From: Microvirga sp.
GTDB taxonomy: Bacteria > Pseudomonadota > Alphaproteobacteria > Rhizobiales > Beijerinckiaceae
Assembly (NCBI GenBank): GCA_022241475.1
Contig: JAKOMT010000003.1
Coordinates: 113,367 to 177,366 of the forward strand
DNA length: 64,000 nucleotides
Direction: 5' to 3'
Every line of letters begins with the position of its first letter. Positions within the stretch are counted from its first letter, which is position 1. The position numbers and the translations under genes are program-made. The notes below the pieces were generated by a model. That model was not told the DNA's origin and did no database searches. It saw only the letters and a list, made by a program, of their open reading frames with translations. This document shows positions 25,585 through 33,772 of this stretch, piece after piece.

Positions 25585-26353
25585 GACCAATCCGAGCGCC
25601 GGGCCGCTCGCCGGCTCCGTCGCCCTCGTCACAGGGTCCTCCCGCCGGATCGGTCGGGCGATCGCGACGTCGCTGGCGCAGGCCGGCGCGGACGTCGCGG
25701 TGCACGCCCGCTCGAACCGCGCCGAAGCCGAGGAGACGGCTGAAGCCCTTCGCGCGCTCGGCGTGCGCGCCGCGGTCGTTCTCGGCGACGTCGGCGTGCC
25801 CGACGATTGCGCCCGGATCGTCGCCGACACGGTCGCGGCGATGGGGCGTCTCGACATCCTCGTGAACAACGCCTCGACGCGCGGCAAGAGCACGCTCGAC
25901 ACCACGAGCTACGAGGATTGGCGCCGGGTGCACGCGATCACGCTCGACGGCGCGTTCCTGCTCTGCAAGTCGGCCCTGCCGCATCTGCGCGCCTCGCACG
26001 CGGCGCGGATCATCAACATCGGCGGCGCGTCGGCGCATATGGGCTCGACGAACCACCTGCACGTCATCGCCGCGAAATCCGGCCTCCAGGGCCTGACCCG
26101 CGCCATGGCGCACGATCTCGGGCCGGACGGGATCACCGTCAACATGGTCTCGCCGGGCTTCATCGAGGATCCGGCGGACCCGCCCGAGAAGTCGGCCTTC
26201 CGCCGTTCGATCTACCGCGTCGACAGCCTACCGCTGCGCCGCCCCGGCCGCCCCCAGGAAATCGGGGACGCCGTCGCCATGATCGCCGACCCGAGATCGG
26301 CCTACGTCACCGGACAAACGATCCACGTCAACGGGGGAGTCTTCACGCCATGA
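25577..26353 (+). CDS. SDR family protein with altered catalytic site
   Basis: A 258-aa short-chain dehydrogenase-type protein. The cofactor motif is VTGSSRRIGRAIA, with NNAS after strand 4 and a C-terminal SAYVTGQTIHVNGGVFTP. In the usual YxxxK motif the Lys is present (HVIAAKSGLQGLTRAMA), but the Tyr position is Val, with His one residue before. Serine-rich GGASAH precedes it. Classical hydride-transfer chemistry is therefore uncertain. Other SDRs with an atypical active site exist. Stop and next start overlap (ATGA). Confidence 0.85.
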   Translation: MPETNPSAGPLAGSVALVTGSSRRIGRAIATSLAQAGADVAVHARSNRAEAEETAEALRALGVRAAVVLGDVGVPDDCARIVADTVAAMGRLDILVNNASTRGKSTLDTTSYEDWRRVHAITLDGAFLLCKSALPHLRASHAARIINIGGASAHMGSTNHLHVIAAKSGLQGLTRAMAHDLGPDGITVNMVSPGFIEDPADPPEKSAFRRSIYRVDSLPLRRPGRPQEIGDAVAMIADPRSAYVTGQTIHVNGGVFTP

Positions 26354-27756
26354 AACGTTCGACCGAAACCGCCTCGCTCTCGGGTCTCGGGACTACGCTC
26401 GACCCGCTGACGCAGGCCATCGGCGACCACGTCTCCGGCGCCCTCGATCGCGGCCTGACGGAAGAGGTGCGCGAGAAGACCCGCGACCACCTGATCGACA
26501 CCATCGCCGCGACCGTCTCCGGCTCGCGCCTGCCGGCCGGCGAGGCGGCGCTTCGCTACGTGAAGACGCTCGGCGGCCTGCCGCAGGCGGGCGTCGTGGG
26601 CTCGGGGGGGCTTCGCACCAACGTCGTCAACGCCGCGCTCGCCAACGCCATGGCGGCGCATGGCGACGAGACCGACGATTTCCACATGGCCTCGATCACC
26701 CATCCCGGCTGCGGCGTCGTGCCGGCCGCGATGGCGATCGCCGAGGCCGAAGGGCTCTCGGGCTCCGATCTGCTCACCGCCGTCTCGACCGGCTACGACA
26801 TCTGCGGGCGCGTGCCCGTCTCCGTCGATTGCTATCGCCAGTTCAAGGCCGGGCGCGGCATGCATGCGCTGGGCGGCATGTTCGGCGCCACCGCCGCCGC
26901 CGCCGCCCTCAAGCGCTTCACCACCCGCCAGGTCGCCGACGCCATGTCCTTCACGACGCAGCAGGCGTCCGGCCTGACCTGCTGGCGGCGTGACGAGGCG
27001 CATATCGAGAAGGCGTTCGACTTCGCCGGCATGCCCGCGCGCAACGGCGTCATGTCGGTCGGCATGGTCGCCTGCGGCATGCCGGGCGTGCCCGACGCGA
27101 TGACCGGCGTGAACGGCCTGTTCCCCGTCAACGCGCCCGAGGGCTTCGATTGGGCGGCTCCCTGGGCCGATCTTTCGACGCGACCTGAAGTGCTCTCCTC
27201 GAGCATCAAGAAATGGTCCGTCGGCTCCCCCGGGCAGGCCGCGCTCGACGCGGTGACCGCGATCATGGCGGAGCACGATCCGAAGCCCGAGGCGATCGCC
27301 GAGATCGTCATCCACCTGCCCGACGACGTGTCCCACATCGTCGACGAGGGCGGGGCGCCCAACGTCAACATCCGCCATCTCGTCGCCGTCTGCCTCGTCG
27401 ACCGGGGGCTTTCCTTCGCCTCGACCCACGACGAGGAGCGGCTGAACGATCCGGCCGTGTCGACGCTGCGCGCGCTCGCCCGCGTCGCGCCGAGCGCCGA
27501 GCTGACGGTGGCGCGTCCGCGCCGGCAGGCGATCGTCGAGATCGTGCTCAAGGACGGGACCCGGCTTCGCCACCACGCCCGCGTCGTGCGCGGCACGCCC
27601 GACGATCCGATGTCGCGCAAGGAAGTGCTCGACAAGGCGCGTGACCTCATCGCCCCGATCATGGGCTCCGAGCGCTGCGCGGCGATCCTCTCGGCGATGG
27701 AGCGGATCGAGAAGATGAATGACGTCAGGGAGTTCGCGGCGCTGCTGACCGACTGA
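26350..27756 (+). CDS. MmgE/PrpD family protein
   Basis: A 468-aa protein of the family of 2-methylcitrate dehydratase and cis-aconitate decarboxylase. Typical regions are LIDTIAATVSGSRLPAGEAALRY, AALANAMAAHGDETDDFHMASITHPGCGVVPAAMAIAE, and GGMFGATAAAAALKRF. The family catalyses dehydration, decarboxylation or isomerisation of tricarboxylates and related acids. The ATG at 26350 overlaps the SDR stop. With an aconitase-like dehydratase and an isocitrate-lyase-family lyase in one operon, a methylcitrate-like or alkylmalate-like pathway is inferred. Confidence 0.88.
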   Translation: MKRSTETASLSGLGTTLDPLTQAIGDHVSGALDRGLTEEVREKTRDHLIDTIAATVSGSRLPAGEAALRYVKTLGGLPQAGVVGSGGLRTNVVNAALANAMAAHGDETDDFHMASITHPGCGVVPAAMAIAEAEGLSGSDLLTAVSTGYDICGRVPVSVDCYRQFKAGRGMHALGGMFGATAAAAALKRFTTRQVADAMSFTTQQASGLTCWRRDEAHIEKAFDFAGMPARNGVMSVGMVACGMPGVPDAMTGVNGLFPVNAPEGFDWAAPWADLSTRPEVLSSSIKKWSVGSPGQAALDAVTAIMAEHDPKPEAIAEIVIHLPDDVSHIVDEGGAPNVNIRHLVAVCLVDRGLSFASTHDEERLNDPAVSTLRALARVAPSAELTVARPRRQAIVEIVLKDGTRLRHHARVVRGTPDDPMSRKEVLDKARDLIAPIMGSERCAAILSAMERIEKMNDVREFAALLTD

Positions 27757-27815
27757 AACGATACGAGACGATCCAGAAGAAGGCCCCGCGAGAGGGCCTC
27801 ACGGGAGGAGACGGG

Positions 27816-28682
27816 ATGAAAGCGACAGCGAAGATGCGGGAGATTCTCGCCGGCTCGCGCACGACGGTGCTTCCGGCGGTGGGAGATCCGTTCGCCGCGC
27901 GTCTGGTGGCGGCCGAAGGCTACCGGGGCGTCATGGTGTCGGGGAACGCGACCTCGGCCATGCGGCTCGGCCTGCCGGACGTCGGGCTCCTCACCATGAG
28001 CGAGAACGCCGACAACGTCCGGCGCATCTTCGATGCGACGGGGCTGCCGGTCTACGCCGACGCCGACACGGGCTACGGCAACGCCATCTCGGTGCGCCGC
28101 ACGGTGCGTGAATTCGAACGCGCCGGCGCCGCCGCGATCATGATCGAGGATCAGGTCACTCCGAAGCGCTGCGGCATGCTCGCCGGCAAGGCCGTGATCC
28201 CCGCCGACGAGATGTGCGACAAGGTCCGCTCGGCGGTCGACGCGCGCGTCGATTCCGATCTCGTCATCGTGGCGCGCACGGACGCCCGCGCCATCGAGGG
28301 TCTGCAGGCCGCCATCGACCGGGCCTGCGCCTACGCCGAGGCCGGCGCCGACGCGATCTTCGTCGAGGGTCCGCGCGACATCGACGAGGCGCGGGCGCTG
28401 ATCGCGGGCGTTCCCCGTCCGCAGCTCTACAACGTCACCCCCAGCGGCTCGGTGCCGCCGCTGAGCCTCGACGTCATGTCCGAGCTCGGCTTCAAGATGA
28501 TGTCGTTCTCCGTCTACATGGTGCTGATGGCGATGCCGCCGATGCGCGCCATGCTGCGCCGGCTCGCCGAGACCGGCGACATCACGCATGCGGTCGAGGG
28601 CGCCGCGCCGCTCTCCGAATATCTCGAACTGCTCGATCTCGACGGCTGGAGCACGCTTCCCGCTGCGGAGGGGGCGTCATGA
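27816..28682 (+). CDS. Isocitrate lyase/PEP mutase superfamily lyase
   Basis: A 288-aa TIM-barrel protein. The metal site is in YADADTGYGN, and IMIEDQVTPKRCGMLAGK holds the mobile loop with the catalytic Cys. Family members with KRCGH cleave methylisocitrate, dimethylmalate or oxaloacetate; here the His is Met. The length suits 2-methylisocitrate or 2,3-dimethylmalate lyases rather than isocitrate lyase. It would cleave the product of the dehydratases into pyruvate or glyoxylate plus an acid. An ACGGGAGGAG precedes the ATG. A small hairpin AGGCCC/GGGCCT lies at 27781-27799. Confidence 0.87.
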   Translation: MKATAKMREILAGSRTTVLPAVGDPFAARLVAAEGYRGVMVSGNATSAMRLGLPDVGLLTMSENADNVRRIFDATGLPVYADADTGYGNAISVRRTVREFERAGAAAIMIEDQVTPKRCGMLAGKAVIPADEMCDKVRSAVDARVDSDLVIVARTDARAIEGLQAAIDRACAYAEAGADAIFVEGPRDIDEARALIAGVPRPQLYNVTPSGSVPPLSLDVMSELGFKMMSFSVYMVLMAMPPMRAMLRRLAETGDITHAVEGAAPLSEYLELLDLDGWSTLPAAEGAS

Positions 28683-29182
28683 ACGGCAGGCTCATGTCGT
28701 CGATCGACCGCGCCGGACCCCTGCTTCTCGCGCTCGTGATCGCGATCGTCGCGGTCGTCTACGTCTCGAACGCCTATCTCTCGTCCAGCCGCATCCACAA
28801 CGTGATCTTCATCATCCCGATGGCGACGATCGCGGTGATTCTTGCGGGGATCGTCCTGCTGCGCGTCGCGCTTGCATGGCGCGCGTCGTCGCGGGGCGTA
28901 TCGGACGTCGAGGCGCGATCCGTCGACCAAACGGCCGACGCCGAGACGGGCGTCGGAGGGCTGGGCATCGCCGCCATGATGGCGCTTCTCATCGCCTACG
29001 CGTTCTCCATTCCGTGGATCGGCTTCGACGTCGCCAGCGTGCTCTTCATGGCCGCGTGCCTCTGGATCCAGGGCGAACGCCGGCCGCTCGTCGTGGTCGC
29101 GATGTCCCTGATCTTCTCGTTCGGCGTGACGTGGCTCCTGATCAACGGCGCGCGCGTTCCCGCCCACACCATGTTCCTCTGA
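28679..29182 (+). CDS. tctB: Tripartite tricarboxylate transporter, small membrane subunit TctB
   Basis: A 167-aa protein with four predicted membrane spans (LLLALVIAIVAVVYVSNAY, IPMATIAVILAGIVLL, AAMMALLIAYAF, VVVAMSLIFSFGVTWLLI), matching TctB. Its ATG overlaps the lyase stop (ATGA), so it is part of the IclR operon. TctB is poorly conserved, but order with TctA and TctC supports the call. Confidence 0.85.
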   Translation: MNGRLMSSIDRAGPLLLALVIAIVAVVYVSNAYLSSSRIHNVIFIIPMATIAVILAGIVLLRVALAWRASSRGVSDVEARSVDQTADAETGVGGLGIAAMMALLIAYAFSIPWIGFDVASVLFMAACLWIQGERRPLVVVAMSLIFSFGVTWLLINGARVPAHTMFL

Positions 29183-29192
29183 GGGCGCCGCC

Positions 29193-30725
29193 ATGGATAT
29201 CATCGACTTCCCGGCGTTGGAGAGAGGCGTAAGGCTTCTGCTCGGCGACAACGACGCGCTCCTCATGATGATCCCGGGGCTGTTCATCGGCCTTCTGGGC
29301 GGCGCGCTGCCCGGAATCTCCGGCACCATGACGCTGGCGCTGATGCTGCCGGCGACGCTCTACATGGACTTCCTCACGGCCGTCCTCTTTTTGACGGCGG
29401 TCTTCACCGGGGCCGGCTTCGGCGGCGCGGTGCCCGCCATCCTGATCAACATGCCGGGATCGACGGCGGCCGTCTCGACCGCCTTCGACGGCTTCCCGAT
29501 GGCGCGCAAGGGGCTGCACAACCAGGCGCTCGGCCTCGGCCTCGCCTCGTCGACGATCGGCACGCTGTTCGGCTACATCCTGCTGATGCTCCTCATCAAC
29601 TACGCCTCGACGGCGGTGCTGAAGCTCGGCCCGGTCGAGATGGCGGTCGTGGCGCTCTGGGGCATCACCATGATCGCGGCCCTGCGCGGCGGCAACGTCG
29701 AGCGGGGGCTGTTGGCGGGCGTGTTCGGGCTGCTCATCGGCACGATCGGGGTCAGCCCGACGGGCCGAATGCGCGGCACCTTCGGCTTTCCCGAACTCAT
29801 AGACGGGATTCCCGTCGTTCCGGCGATGATCGGGCTGCTCGCGACGGCCGAGCTCTTCAACCTCGCGCGCTCGCGCTACATCGTCGAGCGCGCGGAGGAC
29901 CGGGTGCTCAGCCTGCGCCTGATCATGCGCGGCTTCTTCGACATCCGGAAATCCTGGCGCACGCTGATGCGCGGTTCCATCATCGGCACCCTGATCGGCG
30001 CCATTCCCGGCGTCGGCGCCTCCGTCGCCAACCTCATCTCCTACGCATCGGCCAAGCGCTCGTCGCGCGATCCCGACAGCTTCGGACGGGGCAATCCGGA
30101 AGGCGTCGTGGCCTCCGAATCCGCCAACAGCAGCTCGGAAGGCGGCGCGATGGCGACGCTCTTGACGCTCGGCCTTCCCGGCGGAGGCGGCACGGCGGTG
30201 CTGCTCGCGGCCTTCGCCATGCACAACGTCACCGGCGGCCCGCGCTTCGTCGCCGACAACAAGGACGTCGTGTACGCGATCCTGATGGCGAACATGGTCC
30301 AGTGCCTGCTTCTCATCGGCGTCGGGCTGATCTTCATCCGGCTGGCCGTCGTCGTCGTGCAGGTCAAGATCCGGCACCTGGTGCCGTGCGTGATCGTGCT
30401 GGCGATGGCGGGAAGCTACGCCATCACCGGCAATCTGATGGGGCCGTTCACGCTCGCCGTGTTCTCGATCGTCGGCTGGCTCTTCGCCCGTTACGATTTC
30501 GCGCCGGCCGCCGCCGTGGTCGGTCTCCTGCTCGGCTCGTTCGTCGAGCGGCAATTCGTCTTCTCGCACCAGATCAGCGGCGGCGACGCCTCCTTCATCC
30601 TGACGCGGCCCATCGCGCTGACGATGCTGGGCCTCCTGGTGCTTTCGCTCTGTTGGCCGACGATCGCCTCGCTCCTGCGCCGGATGCGCGGGGAGCGGAG
30701 CGCCGTCGGCGCCAGCCGGGAATGA
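29193..30725 (+). CDS. tctA: Tripartite tricarboxylate transporter, large membrane subunit TctA
   Basis: A 510-aa permease with about 11-12 spans. TctA signatures include PGLFIGLLGGALPGISGTMTLAL, the Gly-rich loops GSTAAVSTAFDGFPMARKG and IGAIPGVGASVANLISY, and GNPEGVVASESANSSSEGGAM. It couples carboxylate import to a cation gradient together with TctB and the periplasmic TctC. Confidence 0.95.
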   Translation: MDIIDFPALERGVRLLLGDNDALLMMIPGLFIGLLGGALPGISGTMTLALMLPATLYMDFLTAVLFLTAVFTGAGFGGAVPAILINMPGSTAAVSTAFDGFPMARKGLHNQALGLGLASSTIGTLFGYILLMLLINYASTAVLKLGPVEMAVVALWGITMIAALRGGNVERGLLAGVFGLLIGTIGVSPTGRMRGTFGFPELIDGIPVVPAMIGLLATAELFNLARSRYIVERAEDRVLSLRLIMRGFFDIRKSWRTLMRGSIIGTLIGAIPGVGASVANLISYASAKRSSRDPDSFGRGNPEGVVASESANSSSEGGAMATLLTLGLPGGGGTAVLLAAFAMHNVTGGPRFVADNKDVVYAILMANMVQCLLLIGVGLIFIRLAVVVVQVKIRHLVPCVIVLAMAGSYAITGNLMGPFTLAVFSIVGWLFARYDFAPAAAVVGLLLGSFVERQFVFSHQISGGDASFILTRPIALTMLGLLVLSLCWPTIASLLRRMRGERSAVGASRE

Positions 30726-30781
30726 TGCTCCCGGAAAGTCCAAGTGAAGAAAAACGACAGTAAAAAAGGAAGGAAACACAA

Positions 30782-31771
30782 ATGAGAGCCATGAGAATTA
30801 CGGCGGCGGCCGTCGCGGCGTCCGCATTCGCCCTCCTCGCGCCGGCCGGAGCCGTCGCGCAGGAGACCTATCCGAGCCGCGCCATCGAGGTCACGGCCCC
30901 CTACGACGCCGGCGGAGCGACGGATCGCATGATCCGCCACCTGTCCGGCTTCCTCTCCACGGAGCTCGGCGTCCCCGTCAACGTCGTCAACCGCCCCGGC
31001 GGCGCGACCTTCACGGGCACGCTCTACTTCCACAACCAGGAGCCCGACGGCTACACCGTGCTCTTCCTGCCGCCGACGCCCTACATGGTGAACCACATCG
31101 AGGTGATGGGCGCGCCCTACACCCTCGACGACTTCATCTTCGTCAACGCGCAGGAAGTCGCCCAGTCGCTGATGGTGACGCCCAAGGACAGCCCCTATCA
31201 GAACCTCGACGATGTGATCGCGGCGATGCGCGAGCCCGGCAAGCTCTCGGCCGCAGTGATCGGCGGGTCGAGCGAACACATCTCGCTGCTTCTGATGATG
31301 GAGAAGCTCGAAATCCCGGCGAGCAACATCCGTCTCGTCACCTTCGACGGCGGCGGACCGACGCGCACCGCCATCATGGGCGCGCAGGTCGATCTCGGCA
31401 TGGTGCCGGGGCAGGGCAGCGAGGCCATCTTCGATTCGGTGCGCATGCTCGCGATCGTCGCCGACGAGGCGAATCCCGCGTGGCCCGACGCCGTTCCGAT
31501 CAACGAGGCGCTCGCCTCGCACAACATCGAGCTGCCGATCCTCGATTCGTCGGTCCGCTCGATGATGGTCCACGCCGCCTTCGCCGAACAGCATCCCGAT
31601 CGCTACCAGACCTTCGTCGACGCCTATCGCCGCGTCGTCGAGAGCCCGGCTTATCAGGAGGCTGCCGCGGCCGGCAATTACGGGCGCGACTGGCGCGGTC
31701 CCGAGGCGTCGACCGAACTGGTGCGTCGCAATTACCAGCTCCTCCAGGAATACTCGCGCCTGCTCGATTGA
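30782..31771 (+). CDS. tctC: Tripartite tricarboxylate transporter substrate-binding protein TctC
   Basis: A 329-aa periplasmic Bug-family protein. A signal peptide (MRITAAAVAASAFALLAPAGAVAQ) precedes YPSRAIEVTAPYDAGGATDRMIRHL, the usual Bug opening; later ...NVVNRPGGATFTGTLYF and EPDGYTVLFLP. The ligand is probably a carboxylate used by the operon. An unusually A-rich leader (AGTAAAAAAGGAAGGAAACACAA) precedes the ATG. A second ATG (MRITAAA) three codons later is possible. Confidence 0.93.
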   Translation: MRAMRITAAAVAASAFALLAPAGAVAQETYPSRAIEVTAPYDAGGATDRMIRHLSGFLSTELGVPVNVVNRPGGATFTGTLYFHNQEPDGYTVLFLPPTPYMVNHIEVMGAPYTLDDFIFVNAQEVAQSLMVTPKDSPYQNLDDVIAAMREPGKLSAAVIGGSSEHISLLLMMEKLEIPASNIRLVTFDGGGPTRTAIMGAQVDLGMVPGQGSEAIFDSVRMLAIVADEANPAWPDAVPINEALASHNIELPILDSSVRSMMVHAAFAEQHPDRYQTFVDAYRRVVESPAYQEAAAAGNYGRDWRGPEASTELVRRNYQLLQEYSRLLD

Positions 31772-31817
31772 GCGCAGGCGGTTCGACGGTCGGCCTGCTA
31801 GGCTGAGCGTCCGACTT

Positions 31818-31843
31818 GACGGGAGCCCCCCGGGGCTCCCGTC
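31818..31843 (+). terminator. Hairpin after tctC
   Basis: A perfect 12-bp stem GACGGGAGCCCC/GGGGCTCCCGTC with a 2-nt loop follows tctC by 46 bp. There is no T-run. It may reduce read-through into the AbrB gene or protect the tctC message. Confidence 0.5.
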
Positions 31844-31879
31844 CCTCCCACAGGCCGTTTCCCACGAAGGTCGCCGACG

Positions 31880-32956
31880 ATGCTCCACGCCCTGCGCCCC
31901 GCGCTGACGACCAGCGCGCCCGCCTTCGTCGTGGCCCTGATCGGCGGATTGATCTTCAACGCGCTCGGCGCGCCGCTGCCCTGGACGCTCGGCCCGATCG
32001 CCTTTTGCTCCGTCCTGGCCATCGCCGGTTCGCGATGGCTGATGAATTCCCGCGTGATGATGGTCGCGCGTCCGACGGTCGGCGTCATGGTCGGGAGCGC
32101 CTTCACGCCGGCGATCGTCGCGGGGCTCGTGACCTGGTGGCTCGAGATCCTCTTCGTGCTCGCCTTCAGCGCTACGATCGCGGCGGTCGGCTACGCCGTC
32201 TTCCGGTTCGTCTTCCGCTTCGACCGCGTGACCGCCTTCATGGGCGCGCTTCCCGCCGGGCTCGCCGAACTCACCGTCATCGGCGGTTCGCTCGGCGGCA
32301 ATCCGCGCACGCTCGTGCTCATCCACGCCATCCGCATCGTCACCGTGGTGTTCACTGTCCCCATGGTCCTGTCCTTCGGGCTGGGGCTCGATATTTCCGG
32401 CGCTCGCGCGGCCCAATCGACGAACGCCGCCTCGACGCTCGTCGACTGGGCCGTGCTGATCGGCTGCGGTCTCGGCGGGGCGGCCCTGAGCATGGTGCTG
32501 CGCGTGCCCGGCGGGATCATGATCACGGCGCTCATGGTCTCGGCGATCGTCCACGGGCTCGGAATCACGGATGTCTCGCTGCCGTTCTGGGCGGTGTCGC
32601 TGGCGCAGATCTTCATCGGCTCGGTGCTCGGCGCGCGGTTCGCCAAGATCGCCTTCCGGGAGGCGCGGCTCGCGCTTCTCGCGGCGATCGTCTGGGTCGT
32701 GATCCTGATGGCGATGACCTTCACGGCCGCCTGGCTCTCGACCGTCGTCTTCGGCACGCCGGCGGCCGTCGCGCTGCTCTCGCTCGCTCCCGGCGGGATC
32801 GCCGAAATGGCGATCGTCACCTATGCGCTCGGCATCGACGTCGCCTTCATCGTCACATGTCAGGTGGCGCGGATGTTCTTCCTGCTGACGCTCAGCCCGG
32901 CGATCGCCACCCGCATCGCCCGCGCGCCCGACAAGGCGCGCCAAGTGCCGGCCTGA
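31880..32956 (+). CDS. AbrB family membrane protein (PF05145-type transporter)
   Basis: A 358-aa polytopic membrane protein with two AbrB repeats of about 5 spans. The first repeat has LGAPLPWTLGPIAFCSVLA and ARPTVGVMVGSAFTPAIVAG; the motif ALLSLAPGGIAEMAIVTYALGIDVAFIVTCQVARMFF is characteristic. The old name 'ammonia monooxygenase' for this family is not supported. It often accompanies TctABC systems, as here and at 60577-61629, and is probably a permease or regulatory membrane partner. Confidence 0.85.
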   Translation: MLHALRPALTTSAPAFVVALIGGLIFNALGAPLPWTLGPIAFCSVLAIAGSRWLMNSRVMMVARPTVGVMVGSAFTPAIVAGLVTWWLEILFVLAFSATIAAVGYAVFRFVFRFDRVTAFMGALPAGLAELTVIGGSLGGNPRTLVLIHAIRIVTVVFTVPMVLSFGLGLDISGARAAQSTNAASTLVDWAVLIGCGLGGAALSMVLRVPGGIMITALMVSAIVHGLGITDVSLPFWAVSLAQIFIGSVLGARFAKIAFREARLALLAAIVWVVILMAMTFTAAWLSTVVFGTPAAVALLSLAPGGIAEMAIVTYALGIDVAFIVTCQVARMFFLLTLSPAIATRIARAPDKARQVPA

Positions 32957-32965
32957 GCGCGACGC

Positions 32966-33664
32966 TCACGATCCTGGCGCGCGGGCGTTTCCCTTCAGGA
33001 TCGCGCCGGCGACGCTCATCAGAAAGCCCCAATCCGCTTCCGGCTGCGTCGCCGCGTCGTTCTTGCCGTCGATGGTCAGGAACGAGTGCCCGTGGACGAA
33101 GCACCAGAGGAAATAGCTCGCGCTCTGCACACGCTCGGAATCGGGCGCGGAGTCGGTGCAGGCTGCGACCGCGTTCACCACCACCGCGAAACACGAATGC
33201 CCCGTGTCCATGAGGCAGCGATCCTGCTCATGGCCTTCCGTCAGCCCGAAGGCCAGCCGGAAGACGCCGGGGCGGGTGCGCGCGAAACGGACATAGGCCT
33301 CGCCAATGGCGGCCACGGCTTCGAGCGAACCTTCCGGATAGCGGCTCGCCGCCGCCGTCATGTCGTCGCGCAGGTCCTCCATCGCCTTCGTCGCGACGGC
33401 GCGCAGGATTTCGTCGCGATCGCGGAAATGCTTGTAGGGCGCGGCGGAGCTCACGCTCGCCCGCCGCGCGGCCTCGGAAATCGAAAACCCCTCCGGCCCC
33501 TGCGTCTCGACGAGGTCGGTCACCGTGGCGATGAGATGCGCGCGCAAATCGCCGTGATGGTATCCGCGCCGCGTCGCGCCCGCGTGCTCCAGCGTGTCGT
33601 GATCGTTCGAGACGTCTGCGCGTTTCGCGGCGTCGCCGGTCCCCGCGTCATTGTTTTTGGCCAT
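32966..33664 (-). CDS. TetR family transcriptional repressor
   Basis: A 232-aa TetR protein. The HTH is in GFSISEAARRASVSSAAPYKHFRDRDEILRAVA, and the C-terminal domain resembles the TetR_C WHG type (YVRFARTRPGVFRLAFGL). The ATG at 33664 has GGGGAG upstream; 20 extra in-frame codons upstream would cover the operator. It is divergent from the RND pump and expected to repress it through the palindrome at 33697-33751. Confidence 0.92.
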   Translation of the reverse strand: MAKNNDAGTGDAAKRADVSNDHDTLEHAGATRRGYHHGDLRAHLIATVTDLVETQGPEGFSISEAARRASVSSAAPYKHFRDRDEILRAVATKAMEDLRDDMTAAASRYPEGSLEAVAAIGEAYVRFARTRPGVFRLAFGLTEGHEQDRCLMDTGHSCFAVVVNAVAACTDSAPDSERVQSASYFLWCFVHGHSFLTIDGKNDAATQPEADWGFLMSVAGAILKGNARAPGS

Positions 33665-33696
33665 CGGTCTCCCCGCGCGCCGAAAAGTGAACGGCT

Positions 33697-33751
33697 CTAA
33701 CTTTCCCCTTGACGAAGTTAGCATTGCTTACATAATGGAAGCAACACTAAC
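33697..33751. promoter_or_regulatory. TetR operator and pump promoter
   Basis: A sigma70-like promoter toward the pump (TTGACG 33709-33714, 16 bp, CATAAT 33731-33736) is embedded in a long imperfect palindrome: GTTAG-CA-TTGCTT (33717-33729) and AAGCAA-CA-CTAAC (33739-33751). A third half-site CTAACTT (33697-33703) pairs with AAGTTAG (33715-33721). Binding here would block the -10 element. Confidence 0.7.
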
Positions 33752-33772
33752 TTACGTCTCGCGAGGTCCGAC

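Noticed and set aside
31880..32956. 'Ammonia monooxygenase' label for the AbrB-family proteins (also 60577-61629)
   Set aside because: The name is a historical misannotation; the sequences are polytopic membrane proteins without metal-oxygenase motifs.
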